Below, piece by piece: positions 15,391 through 26,540 of a DNA stretch of 64,000 nt (positions within the stretch are counted from its first letter, which is position 1; every line of letters starts with the position of its first letter). The notes under the pieces are model-generated. The model saw only the letters and a program-made list of their open reading frames with translations, ran no database searches and was not told the DNA's origin. The DNA is from Gossypium raimondii. Lineage: Eukaryota > Streptophyta > Magnoliopsida > Malvales > Malvaceae. The translations under genes were made by a program, and so were the position numbers. The DNA lies in contig NC_068575.1 of the NCBI RefSeq assembly GCF_025698545.1, forward strand, positions 61,141,980-61,205,979, read 5' to 3'.

Positions 15391-15399
15391 GGCGGGAAT
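15391..15399 (-). promoter_or_regulatory. E2F binding site upstream of CDC7
   Basis: The minus strand reads ATTCCCGCC, an exact fit to the E2F consensus WTTSSCSS, 96-104 bp upstream of the CDC7 start. Replication genes in plants are commonly driven by E2F/DP at the G1/S transition, so this fits the predicted product. Binding is inferred. Confidence 0.6.
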
Positions 15400-15469
15400 C
15401 AGGCACGTGATCTGGATTTTTAAGATTTAACTTGTGCGAGTTTTCCTGCTATTGTTTTAGTAATGGTTA

Positions 15470-15690
15470 AACTTCGATATTAGTCCCTGTATTTTATAAA
15501 AGTTATGAATTTAATCCTTATACTTTAATTTGGTCATTTTTAGCCCTTTTACTTTTCAAATTTTAAAATTTCAGCCTTCACCGAACAATAACTGTTAAGT
15601 TTATTGGATTAAATTCCGCTATTTCCAAAATTTAATGCTACAAACATATTATTATATGTGTAATGACATGTCAACTTATCATAAGTATTA
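15470..15690. repeat. AT-rich interspersed repeat, family B
   Basis: A fragment with the words agtccctgtatttta, tttaatttggtcattttta, and tttcagcc followed by caccgaacaataactgtta. The same series recurs at 29485-29790 and at about 39955-40430, so it is a dispersed repeat. Boundaries are approximate and nothing is encoded. Confidence 0.55.
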
Positions 15691-15835
15691 GAGGTAAAGA
15701 TTAGAGCCTAAACTCAACGAAATACACAATTTTGTCGATGACTTTTATAGCTATCATGCCTCTGGGAAAACTAGTAGCATAGTTAAGGGTGAGTTAAAGT
15801 ATTATGAAAATCCATATATTGGTAGCCAAATTATA

Positions 15836-16040
15836 TTTTGACCATTTATTCAAAAATGGATAAATTAGTCATTTTATGTTAGATTAAAGAGCAAATCGGT
15901 CATTTTTGTTAAAAGCTATACGTGGCATGTTATGTGTACCTCATGCTGAGGTATAAGGGCCAGTTTTTAAGGGTAAAAGTGGATGAAATTTTTTAACAGA
16001 ATGACTTATTTACTTTTTAATCTAATGTATTCTAGTTTAC
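15836..16040. repeat. Partial copy of MITE family C
   Basis: It contains aaatggataaattagtcat, tacgtggcatgttatgtgtac and gtggatgaaattttttaaca. The same series occurs in the complete element at 24902-25254, and a further relic lies at 20020-20200. The ends are lost. Confidence 0.5.
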
Positions 16041-16346
16041 TCATTTTTTTAATATATAGAATAAAATTAAATATGAGACTCCTAATACAAGAGCATCATT
16101 GATTGTTTTGTGCTCGTGGAAAAATAAAGGCCCCAGGCCAAAACAAGGGTCGACTACAGATGGGAGTGGGACAACGAAAATTGGGTATTCATTGATGTTG
16201 CTTTTCTGGCTTGTTGCTCTTTGGTAATGCGTGTTGTGGGTCAATTAGGTGATTCTTCCCATCAACATTTCACTTATGGACATAGTTGGCTTGTTCGTAA
16301 ACAGCCTATATTCATTTATAACGACCGCAGCTGCAAAGTTTTCTTA

Positions 16347-17018
16347 GGGCCTGTTATTCATTGCTTAAAAAAAGTACTCCTGACTCCAAAATCACTTTTG
16401 GAAAAAAAACTGTGCAGAACATGTTGCTTTTGGCTGAAATTTTTAGCTTTTCAGAAACGATTTTTAAAAACACTTCTGAAAATGAGAAACTAAAAATTTT
16501 AGCTTTTTCTCTCCCAAAAGCACTTTTGGTGCTTAGTTACTTTTTCACCCCTCTAATAACATAGTACTTTCTTTTTTTTTATCGGTGCTTAATTACAAAT
16601 GTGTTAAAAGCATTAATCAAAATTTAAAAAAATATTTTTAAAATACTAATTACAAATATTTAATGGTTATATTTAAATATTTAAAATATAGTTTATATAT
16701 TCTAATTAAATTTTATAAATAATTAATATTTATTGCTTAAAAATATTTAAAATTTATATTTCATATATTAAAATATTAACAAGAAGTTATAATAATTTTT
16801 TTATATTCTTACTAAAATATAATAATATTAACTAATTTAAATATTATTTAAATATATATTTGTTACTTAATAATAACATGTCTAAAATGAACCTTTTATT
16901 TCTCAAAAGTACCTTTTGACAGCAATGCTAAATACTCAAGTTTTAAACTAAACTTTTTAAAAACACTCTCAAAAATACTTTTTCACAGCACTTTTTAAAA
17001 GTATTGCCAAATTAGCCC
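16347..17018. mobile_element. Tourist-like (PIF/Harbinger) MITE, 672 bp
   Basis: The left end is GGGCCTGTTATTCATTGCTT. The right end is the reverse complement of GGGCTAATTTGGCAATACTT, and subterminal inverted repeats are rich in aaaagtac and cacttttgg. It is flanked by TTA on both sides (16344-16346, 17019-17021), the 3-bp duplication of PIF/Harbinger elements. The AT-rich interior has no transposase. It splits a short unidentified reading frame that resumes on either side. Confidence 0.75.
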
Positions 17019-17021
17019 TTA

Positions 17022-17340
17022 GAGGGATTCTCATGCTTTGGCAACAGTGACTCCATAAATCCATGGCACCGGATCAGTTGGCACTGCTCTTGGCCCTCCA
17101 CTAAAGACTGGGATGCGGTTTCCATAATGCTAATGGCCTGAGCTCTTATTCGCAGCACTTCTCTTGAAGGTAATCTGATACCAATTTTATTGCAGCAATC
17201 ATACAAGAAGATGACCACTGGATACTACAATTTTTAGGTTTCTCTAAAATTAAAGCTAGAAAATATATCCAAAGACTCGCACTCGAAATATAAAATACTT
17301 TTAATACAATTATGACATGAATACACACATATCCTCATGA
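17022..17340 (-). other. Unidentified remnant, possibly retrotransposon PBS and gag start
   Basis: On the minus strand, TTGGTATCAGA (near 17170) resembles the initiator-Met tRNA primer-binding site of copia-type retrotransposons. It is followed by a short frame with RIRAQAISIMETASQSLVEG-like sequence, as at the start of a gag gene. Upstream sequence could be LTR. No protease, integrase or reverse transcriptase is present. This lies directly downstream of the BAHD-like stop, so it could also be that gene's 3' region. Identity is uncertain. Confidence 0.25.
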
Positions 17341-17348
17341 TATCTCTC

Positions 17349-18507
17349 TCAGAACTTTTCATTAGGAACTGTGACAAAGATATTCACTGTGTATGCACCC
17401 TGCTCCTCCTCTGGTGAAGGAATTACGACGACAACTCCACGCAAAATCGACCGAAACCAATGGGAAACATGAACGGGTTTATTTCCTAGTCGGAAACTAA
17501 CATCGTTTGTCCCTAAATCATCCCAATTTGCATAAATGACCTCCATGTTAGCCTTCAGCTTCGGCTTCAACATCCCATGTTTTGAGCAGCTTTCTACCTT
17601 GATGACCTCAAATGATTCATTCACAAACAAACAAAACTCAGCACCCATTTCACTTCCAAGACCGTTCTCCGCATCCTCAACACAAGCTAACGCAATTTGT
17701 TGGCACCATTCAATCTCCATATTCTTACTTTCAGCATTGATATTGAACACCATGGTTTTGCTTTCGTTTTTGTTTGGAGTACTTGCGCTGAATAAATTAG
17801 GGGAGGAGTCGGTGGTACCATTGACACCCGGCAAGTAAAATAAGGGTAGCTTTCGTTCATTGTTGTGGTCGACAATGTTATTGTGAATGCTCGCCCATGT
17901 CTTGATGAACTCAGTTCTTAAGAAAAAGTCTACCAGAAGAATGCTGCAGCTGATTCCGATCGAGTATCCTCCGCATTGGAAATTGGTCACCTGTTAAAAC
18001 ATTGTTAGCTCCATTTGAAAGTGATTAAATGAAAGACTGTTAGATTACCTGAACATAGAATAGTGGGGAGAACTGTGGATTATGTTCATCGATATCGTTC
18101 CAAAAAACAAGCTGAGCTTCAGCCTCTTCCCTTTGCTTCAAATCGAGAAACTCCGAAAGAGTAGTCTGAATCGTTGCCTCGATTATTCGAACGCCCGAAT
18201 CGTTGGACACGATCTCCAACTCACCATCGTTTCGGTCCCTTTTCTGAAGACGTCCGGAGATCATCGGTTGTTCCAACAAAGCTCTCCCAAGTGACTCTTT
18301 AATCCACCCTGCAACTACCCAACCTGAATCTTATCCCTTCATGTAGCATTGGACCATGTTGAAACACCTCTGGAACATCTCCGGACCAACAAGATCCCGT
18401 GACAGCACTCGTCGTGTCTGTCGTGGTTCGGTTATTCTCATCGGAGTAACCGAGTGAAAACCTTTAATGGATACCTTAGGGACTAAGCTATTGCCATGGC
18501 TTGCCAT
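17349..18507 (-). pseudogene. BAHD acyltransferase-like gene with in-frame stop
   Basis: Two exons (minus), 18507-18049 and 17990-17349, with a GTAATC donor and a TTTTAACAG acceptor, all in one frame of about 366 codons. It resembles BAHD (HXXXD) acyl-CoA transferases: an AGWIKESLGRALLEQPMISG region, then VTNFQCGGYSIGISCS. Codon 59 is TAA (18333-18331), with coding similarity continuing at once as DSGWVVAGWIKESLG, so full-length protein cannot be made. The HXXXD histidine is Ile170, though Asp174 remains. The DFGWG position reads SFRLG. At 366 residues it is shorter than the usual 430-450. Everything after codon 59 is open, so loss is recent, or the allele or assembly differs here. Even intact it would probably be non-catalytic. 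Confidence 0.75.
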
Positions 18508-21500
18508 CTTCGGAAAAGCTTGTGAACGAAACAAGTTACTTCTTTGCTAATTGTGATGGTATTTATGGCCTAATTAGCTCATGAAATTGGAATCACGTGA
18601 AAGTTAAATTTTGAGCAGGGGGTAGTTTGCTTTGATTTCCCTTTGGTTACCAGCTCTCGAACCTTGACAAGACTATGTGACAAAGCATCTAACCATTGAG
18701 GACAAGAGGAAAGCCAGTGAGCAGGGGGTAGTTTACTGGAATACCTAATGTGTTATGATAATTAATAAACAAAATTTGCTAATCTAATCTAAATAAAGCT
18801 TTCCGTAGCTCTGTAATTAAAAGTTAGTTAAAGTGGCACATTGCAAGTGTCTTTTTCCATGTGTTTCGTCTTATCTTGTTTCCCCAACTAAAGCCCAACA
18901 AGCATATTAAACAAGCATATTAAAACCCAAATTAGTAAGTTTATTAATTCAGGAAAAAAAATCAGTTGAACAAATTATTAGTGGTTCAATCCTGCCCTCA
19001 TCAGGGACGAAATTAGACTATTTAAAATTTTTAAAATTTTAAATTAATGAAAAGAAAATTGTACTTTGACCCTTAAAAATAATAAAAATTAATTTATTTT
19101 TTTAAAAATTATAAAGCTATAGATTATTAAAATTATAAAATTATACTTTTACTATTATAAAATTATAATTTAATTTCCGCCCAAAAATTTTCTGACCGTG
19201 GACCTGATATGACAAGTGTGGGTTCAGTATTAATCTTCAGACAACGAATTAACGATGGGTTGGTGGTTTGCATTTACTGTAAGCTTTGGAAACTCTTAAA
19301 AATGGAAATCGCCTTGAAATTGAGCAGCATGGGACATTATATACTGATATACATCACTAAATTTAAAGTTGGCGGTAACAGAAAGTTTTAGTGAGACTTA
19401 ATACTTCTTTTAGCCCACTTATTATAGTTAAATTATTACTTTAGTACATGTATTATCTTTTTATTAATTTGTCATTTGTATTTTAATTTATTTTATCAGT
19501 TTCACTCATATACTTTTATTCTGTATTCTTGTTATCTCAATCTAAATTTCGGTTAAAAAAATTAAACCAATCAATGAGACGTTGTCAGTTATATATTTTT
19601 TTAAATTCACTTAAAACTTTAAAATATATAAAAATAATTGAAAATAATTAAAATCATAAAAACCAAAATAATCTTAAAATTCAGGCAATTGTAAATAAAA
19701 TTAAAAATCATAATTTATTTTTGATTTTATAAAACAATTTTACTTTCCTTGACACATGGTAGCATGCCATTGGTTGACTTCACTTTTTAACAAAAATTTA
19801 GATTGAGGTAATGAATAATATAAAATAAAAGTAGGTCAAATTAGTCAAATATCAATGTGATAATTTAATTATAGTACATGAACCAAAAGAAGTATCAAGC
19901 CTTTTAGTAATCATGAAGGCTGTCCAAGTTAATCTTCAACATGGTTTTTCAAATAATTATTTTAAAATTATTTATTTTAAGATTTTTTAAATTTTAAATA
20001 ATCATTGACATGACACAATATCACTTCAACATAAAGTACACGTGGCATGTCATATGTTATTATTTGATTACTCCATCAATCATGTCATCACTTAATGGTA
20101 TAAATGGATTAAACATTTAACGAAAAAGACAATTTTTCTATTTGATCTAATATATAACGATTAATTTACTCTTTTTTTAGTAGAGAGTGTAAAATATTAA
20201 TACAATAAGTTGTAGTTCGTGCCTTCATGGACTTCCATGGTATTTTTACCAAAACATTACTTTTTTCAAATTTAAGTCCCCGCTAGTATCACGGAACTAG
20301 AACATTATTCTAGCAAACCGCACAGTCTAGGTGAGAACTTATTTTCTAATTCACCTAAGTCAGCCTTATTCTCAAAAAATTAAAATTCACAAAAAATATC
20401 TATAAGGCGTCAAACTTAACGAAAGCAAATTCAAAGACAAAAAAGTAACTAATGAACAAAAAAAATCACAAAAAACTATGCACACAAGGTACTTGAATAA
20501 ATGCTTTCAAAAGTATTTGATTACTTAATAATGAAATTATTACAAATGATGAGGATTGACTCTATTTATAGTTGAACTCTCCTAGATCCAACGATACAAT
20601 TTAAATTATATCAACAGTCAAGATCAAAATCTATCTACAATATGAAAATCCTAAGAACTTAAACACTATACAATATTATCCCATAGGATTACAGTATATT
20701 AACCCTAATAACTCTAGTTTTACTAGATTCTTTTATTGGGCTACCAAGGTTTCAAGTAGTTGAGTTTTTCTATAAATTTCACGAATCGAACTAATTAAAG
20801 TGTGTCAAATGAGACTCATTTAATCAGTTAATCTCAATGAAATGTTCTGTGTGTATTTATCACGAGTTTCAATCCACAACTCGTGATACTAGGCGCTAGT
20901 TAATCATTAAACCGCCATCAATATGGAATTAATATGGGGTAAGGTAAGTAGAGTGTTCATGTCAATTTGATTTTTATATATCAAGATCTAAATAAACCAA
21001 CTAAATTATTAAAATAGAATAGAATCAAATCAAAAAATTTTGGTTGGGTGATTTTTTTTTAATTATCTTCCAGATTTATTTATAAAAGAAAATAAAAAAA
21101 AACATTATCGTAAAACATTTAAGGAATAATATATTTTCATTATATTTAGATTTAATTAATTGGGTTGAACTAAGAAGTTTCTAGAAGCCACCTTGTTTGA
21201 ACATTAATTCCAAAGGAAGCTAACCCACGAGCCGTGAGCTTTGGTCAAAGACTTCATCAACGTGAAAAAAAGAGGTTAAATCTAAAGAGGAAACGTGTTT
21301 GTTGTTTTGTCTCATTCTAACATTTAGGGTCATTGGCAATGGTGTTTTGCAGGCACCGCCTGGTTTCCGGCTACCATCCGCGTAGCTGAACCGCTTGAAT
21401 CGTCAAAGGGCTGCGTTCATTTCATGCAACAAAACAATACATACACACGTAAACGAAGCGCAAGGAAATCTCGTCAGGCTTTCCAGTTTTATTGAATTGA

Positions 21501-22700
21501 AAATATTTTATTCTATGAAATAACTAAATCATATGTTTTGAAAATGACTTAAATGTCCTTTGAAAATCTTGTGGTCAGTAATTTCTTATTAATTCATTTT
21601 TTAAGAAAAAAAATATAGATACATATAAAATTTTAAATTTCATAGCCGACATTATAATATGTATCAACATGGTCTACTGTTTTTATTAATAATATATTAT
21701 ATAATTGTTTTATAATTTGGATATTTATATCTTGCATTTTGATGCTGACTTTCACCTATATCTTATCAATTTTGTACATCTCTTGTAATACTTGGCTATT
21801 TATAACTAAATATTTTTTATATTATTCTAAAACTATTCATATTACATTTGAACTCGTGATTTTTAAATATTTTAACACTAAAAATATTAATCGAACTAAT
21901 ATTTAATCTACGCATACATGTATTTAATTAAATGATACAATCAGTAAATTTTATGAAGTAATGCTAAAAGATTTCAGTTGAAATTGCATTTTGATTAAAG
22001 TTAAAATTTTAAATTAATCCTTGAACAGTTCTTATCACCTCTTATTGTAAAAAGTTGATATAAGAAAGAAAAGATTTATGGATATATATAATTAATTAAT
22101 TTGCTTAAAATTAATTTTAGTGCTTATTTCATTATCACCTTTTATTTCAACTTGTAAGCAAGGAATATACTCTTATTTTTATTCATTAATTGGATTGGAT
22201 GACCTGAAATAAATTATGCCATGAATTATTTATATCTTTAGTCTTTCCGGGATCGACTCGTATAAACAACGAAATAAAAAAGATTAAATACACGAATTTG
22301 ATGCTTTGACTTTTCACTAAGTAAGTATATAAAATATAAAAAATAAACTTAAATGTACTAAATGTATATTATCAAAACTCCGAATATAAAGCCTTAATTC
22401 TCATAGAGCAAACTTGAAAGGGGTATTAAATTCTCTATAGTTACTACAAAAATTTATCTACAACTACATTTTATCGCCCCTAAATTTTTTTTTGTTATAC
22501 TAGATATTTAATTGCCTTTTCGGAAGAGGGATACAAGATCCTTTAAATAACATAGTTTAACAAAGAAGAAGGGAGTCACATCCCACGTAAAATTAAATAT
22601 GGCATAAAAAAACTTTGAAATAATTATAGAATAGAAAATTTTCCATGAAAATGCAATTTCGGAGAAAAGGAAAAGCAAAAATGCCCAAAATTGTAATTTA
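18508..22700. other. Repeat-rich intergenic region
   Basis: AT-rich spacer between the BAHD-like gene and the Rab gene. A family C relic lies at about 20020-20200. The stretch 20230-20930 contains a minus-strand CTATAAATAGAGTC-like TATA motif and might be an LTR or other promoter-bearing repeat. The stretch 22260-22450 shares short words (ttttcactaa, aactccgaatataaagc) with 44331-44930. No reading frame resembles a known protein. Confidence 0.45.
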
Positions 22701-22716
22701 ACAATAGACGAGTGCA

Positions 22717-22754
22717 TGACACGTGGCATTCCACTGATTCCCATTGCTACGTCA
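22717..22754 (+). promoter_or_regulatory. ACGT-core elements in the RABD2 promoter
   Basis: TGACACGTGGCA at 22717-22728 contains a G-box/ABRE core (CACGTGGC), and CTACGTCAC about 20 bp on contains a CRE-like TACGTCA. Both lie about 300 bp upstream of the RABD2 start codon. Such ACGT motifs are bound by plant bZIP factors. A regulatory role is inferred. Confidence 0.4.
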
Positions 22755-23058
22755 CAGCTCACATCCTGCAATTCTCATTAAATTTAAATTTAATCAAAAG
22801 TAATAAATAACAAAAATAAAATAAAAATTCCAATAATTCTGGCTCTTTATTATTTATGACAACAATACACCAACACGTAGCTTTTGCTTCTTCGAATTCT
22901 CCTCCATCTCACGGTAACAAGATCTCCCTTCCCCTCTCTTTCTCTCCGGCGGCGATCTCAAATCACCGGTAAATCGCACCGTAACGCCCGATTACTCGTC
23001 ACCTCTGTGATCTCCGCTGACACCTCGTGGTTTCAGTTTATTCTAACTCGTCGCCATC

Positions 23059-25453
23059 ATGAATCCCGAATAGTGAGCTCTTAATTTTTTTTTTCGAATC
23101 TGAAGGAAAAAACCTTTAATTTTCTCGTTTCCTTTTGATTTCATGTTAAATTAATCATTTTCAATTTATATTTATATGGATCTGCTTGTTTTCCCTATAA
23201 TTTATTTGTTTCTTTCTTTATCTTGATTATTGATTTGCTTTGCGAATCGGATCCGATTGATTTTTTGTTTCAGATCTGTTTATTGACTTTCTAGCTCTGT
23301 AAGTTTGATAAGAAATAATAATTTTAGCTAAAATTTTGTGATTTTTTTGGAAATAACTTCTTAAGTTAGTTAAAAGTTTCTGGAGAATTTTAATATGTTT
23401 CGAAGAAATTAAAGCTTAAAGATTGAAATAATCGTGCATCGATCGATCGTTTATATTCTGAAGTCGTATCAAGGAGCTTGGTTGCTTTATAAGATTTCAA
23501 TTGATCTATGTTTATATGTTGAGATTTTATATATATACACACACATATACTGTGTATAAATATCCTGAATTTGGTCTGTTTGTTTTAATGACAGTGATTA
23601 TCTGTTTAAGCTTTTGCTTATTGGTGATTCTGGTGTTGGGAAATCATGTCTACTTTTGAGGTTTGCTGTAAGTTCTTGGTCCTTTGATTTTAATCTTTTG
23701 GATCTTAGCTTCATGATTTGTTATATTCTCTATCCGTTCACCAAATGTTAATGCTTTGAAAATCATTTTTCTTTAATTTTGGTCAACCAGGATGATTCAT
23801 ATCTGGATAGCTACATCAGTACCATTGGTGTTGACTTTGTGAGTATCGTCTTAATACTTTTTTAAACTACTGGTTTGTTTATTTCAAACATATTAGTAGC
23901 AACTTAAATCTGATTTGTGTTCCCAAATGCAGAAAATCCGTACTGTGGAACAGGATGGAAAAACCATCAAACTCCAAATTGTAAGTCACAAATATTTTCT
24001 TTTGTTAATCCGGTTTTGACTCTTGAAAGTTATCAATTCGGAATGCATACCATGATCTGGTACATGCATAGTTTGGTCTACTTTAATCAGTTGCCTTCAT
24101 ATTCTTAGTTCTAGTCAATTCTAATTTTACAAAATTCTTTGTTTAGAAGTTAAATCCTTTTAGTTCTTTCCCGTAGAATAAATGATACAATTTATACACT
24201 TAAAAAGCTGTATCTTTTCTGATCATTCTCGATTGCTGATTGCTTTTCATGTTTGTCTCCGGATATGCAGTGGGACACTGCTGGCCAAGAACGCTTTAGG
24301 ACAATCACTAGTAGCTATTATCGTGGGGCTCACGGTATCATAGTAAGCCCATATCTACCTTTTTATCTATGTTTTTTCTTCCTTAATTTTCTTTCTGCAG
24401 GACTAAACTAATGCTTCTTTCAATCTTGGCAGGTTGTTTATGACGTGACAGACCAAGAGAGTTTCAACAATGTCAAGCAATGGCTAAACGAAATTGACCG
24501 CTATGCCAGTGACAATGTGAACAAACTTTTGGTTGGGAACAAGTGTGATCTAACAGCAAACAAAGTTGTGTCATATGAGACAGCTAAAGTAATAAAATCG
24601 ATTGCACATACAAACCCATCCCAAATTTATACAGTTTTAGGTATCGAAAAAAAGTCCTCAACTTCTCATCACTTATTTCTTGTTTTCCTTTTGTACAGGC
24701 TTTTGCTGATGACATTGGGATTCCTTTCTTGGAAACAAGTGCAAAGGATGCCACTAATGTTGAAGAGGCTTTCATGGCCATGGCTGCTTCAATCAAGAAT
24801 AGGTATGTATAACATAAATGTGTGTATATATGCATACGAGTTATGATATATTAGTGTATAACTAAATTAGATTTACATATTGTTATAACTTGTTAAAAAT
24901 ATCATGGAGGTCCTATATTAGGAGTCAGATTGCATTTTGCTCCTTTTACTTAAAAAATAGGCAAATTAGTTCCTGTACGTTAGTTCAAAGAGCATATTGG
25001 TTCTATTTGTTAAAATTTTCATCCATTTGTACAGTTAAAAATTAATATGGTTTGATGGAATAATCAAACAGTGGTACGTGGCATGCCACATGTACATCAT
25101 GCTAGCATATAGAGACCAATTTTTAACAATAGAAATGGATGAAATTTTTAACAGAAGGACTAATTTGAGCTTTTATTTAACTTATGAGAATTAATTTACC
25201 CATTTTTTGAGTAGAGCAAAATGCAATCCCACTCCTAGTATCGGGTCTCCATAGTACTTTTACTGTTCTAACTTTTTTTACTATTAATATTTGTTAATAT
25301 TTGTTTAGTTCAATTATTGTATTTTATTTTTCAATCCATGCAATGATTGTATACAGGATGGCTAGCCAACCAGGCATGAACAATGCGAGACCTCCAACGG
25401 TGAATATCAAAGGACAGCCTGTTAACCAGAACTCTGGTTGCTGCTCTTCTTAA
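23059..25453 (+). CDS. RABD2: Ras-related small GTPase, Rab1/RABD2 class
   Basis: Eight exons: 23059-23072, 23595-23667, 23791-23838, 23933-23980, 24271-24342, 24433-24588, 24699-24802 and 25357-25453. They encode 203 aa, and every junction is GT-AG and in frame. The protein has the P-loop GDSGVGKS (15-22), the effector region around STIGVDF, WDTAGQE (62-68, Gln67), NKCD (121-124), ETSAK (149-153), and a GCCSS tail with Cys200 and Cys201 for double geranylgeranylation. This matches Rab1/YPT1 (RABD2) proteins, which direct ER-to-Golgi vesicle transport. The first coding exon is only 14 bases, a normal arrangement in plant Rab1 genes. Intron 7 carries a MITE at 24902-25254. Confidence 0.98.
24902..25254. 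mobile_element. MITE of family C inside RABD2 intron 7
   Basis: A 353-bp element with ends TCATGGAGGTCC and CTATGGAGACCC (reverse complement), each followed by a TAGGAGT word and then GATTGCATTTTGCTC. The inverted repeats extend about 60 bp. A TA dinucleotide flanks each side, suggesting a mariner-type target, but exact ends are uncertain. The centre contains tacgtggcatgccacatgta, itself palindromic. Because it is within an intron it does not alter the protein. Confidence 0.7.
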
Positions 25454-26540
25454 ATGAAAATTTAGTTTTAGTTGGTCCATGTGATGATATTTGTCCTTTT
25501 GTGTTATTTGTTGCATGTAGTTGGGGAAAAAAAAAACTAGTCTGATTTTTATTTCATTTGATAGTAAAAGATGGTTCTACATGATTTTTATATTCTTATC
25601 TTTGTTTGTTATATTAAATACTCAATTCTAAATTTCTATTCTTTTAATTTGATTTGATTTAATGACTACATTTTGTACAAAATATGGATATTTGTGAAAA
25701 TCAATTCCTACCATCACCAATTGGCCTAATCTGAATAAACAAAACCTTTTATAAAAATAAATGCTAAAGAAAGTTTAAATAATTAGAATTTCTAATAGTT
25801 TACCATTTTCCTCGAAAACCTTTTTTTTTTATCAAGTTAAAATATTATTACACAATTTAGTTTAACCTAACAACAGGTATTATTTACACAAATCAAGCAT
25901 AAAATAATTATGAACGAACAAAGCTCATGGAAGAAGCATATTCTACTTAATTAAGTCACAAGGGCTAGACCGGTGGACTATTAAACCGAAAACCTGAGGT
26001 ATGAATAATTCGATCCCTGATCCAGGAAACTGTAAATAAGTCAAACATGCGAGGAATTTTGATTTCATGCAAATCACAACTAAGTAAGAAAACCACTTTC
26101 TGCTTGTTGGGTTGGTGAATTGTTTTGCCGGTAGATATTGAATGGGCTCTTGTTCTTGTTTGGTTCTACTGATTCTTCGAAGGAAGTGATTGAGCTCCCT
26201 TTTAAGGCCGAATATTTTATCTTTTTGTTTAGATGGAAGATGTGCTTATTTATTGAGGACTGCACTTGTTGCCTCTCGTCCTTTCCCTTTTTTCAATAAA
26301 AATATAATATCCAGCTATTATCAAAAAAATAAAAAAAACTACTTCAATTCATTAAATTGAAAATTAGAGGTATGAATAATTGTACCTAATTGGGATACTT
26401 TTATTACTCAAAAGAAACTGCAGTAAGTCAAACTTGCAAGGAATCCTGGTTCCATTTGCATAGAGCACAGCAATAAAAATAAAAACATTCATAGAATATT
26501 TAAAAATAATATGAAATATATGTGAATCGCCATGATGTTA
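25454..26540. other. RABD2 3' UTR and AT-rich spacer
   Basis: After the stop at 25453 there is a plausible 3' UTR, then AT-rich DNA. At 25960-26040 the sequence cgatccctgatccagg with nearby aaaccgaaaacctgaggta is faintly reminiscent of a tRNA-derived SINE, but no pair of A/B boxes is convincing. No gene is supported. Confidence 0.35.

Noticed and set aside
22508-22771. An 87-codon minus-strand frame
   Set aside because: It lies in the RABD2 promoter, is AT-driven with hydrophobic low-complexity sequence, and has no homology I recognise.
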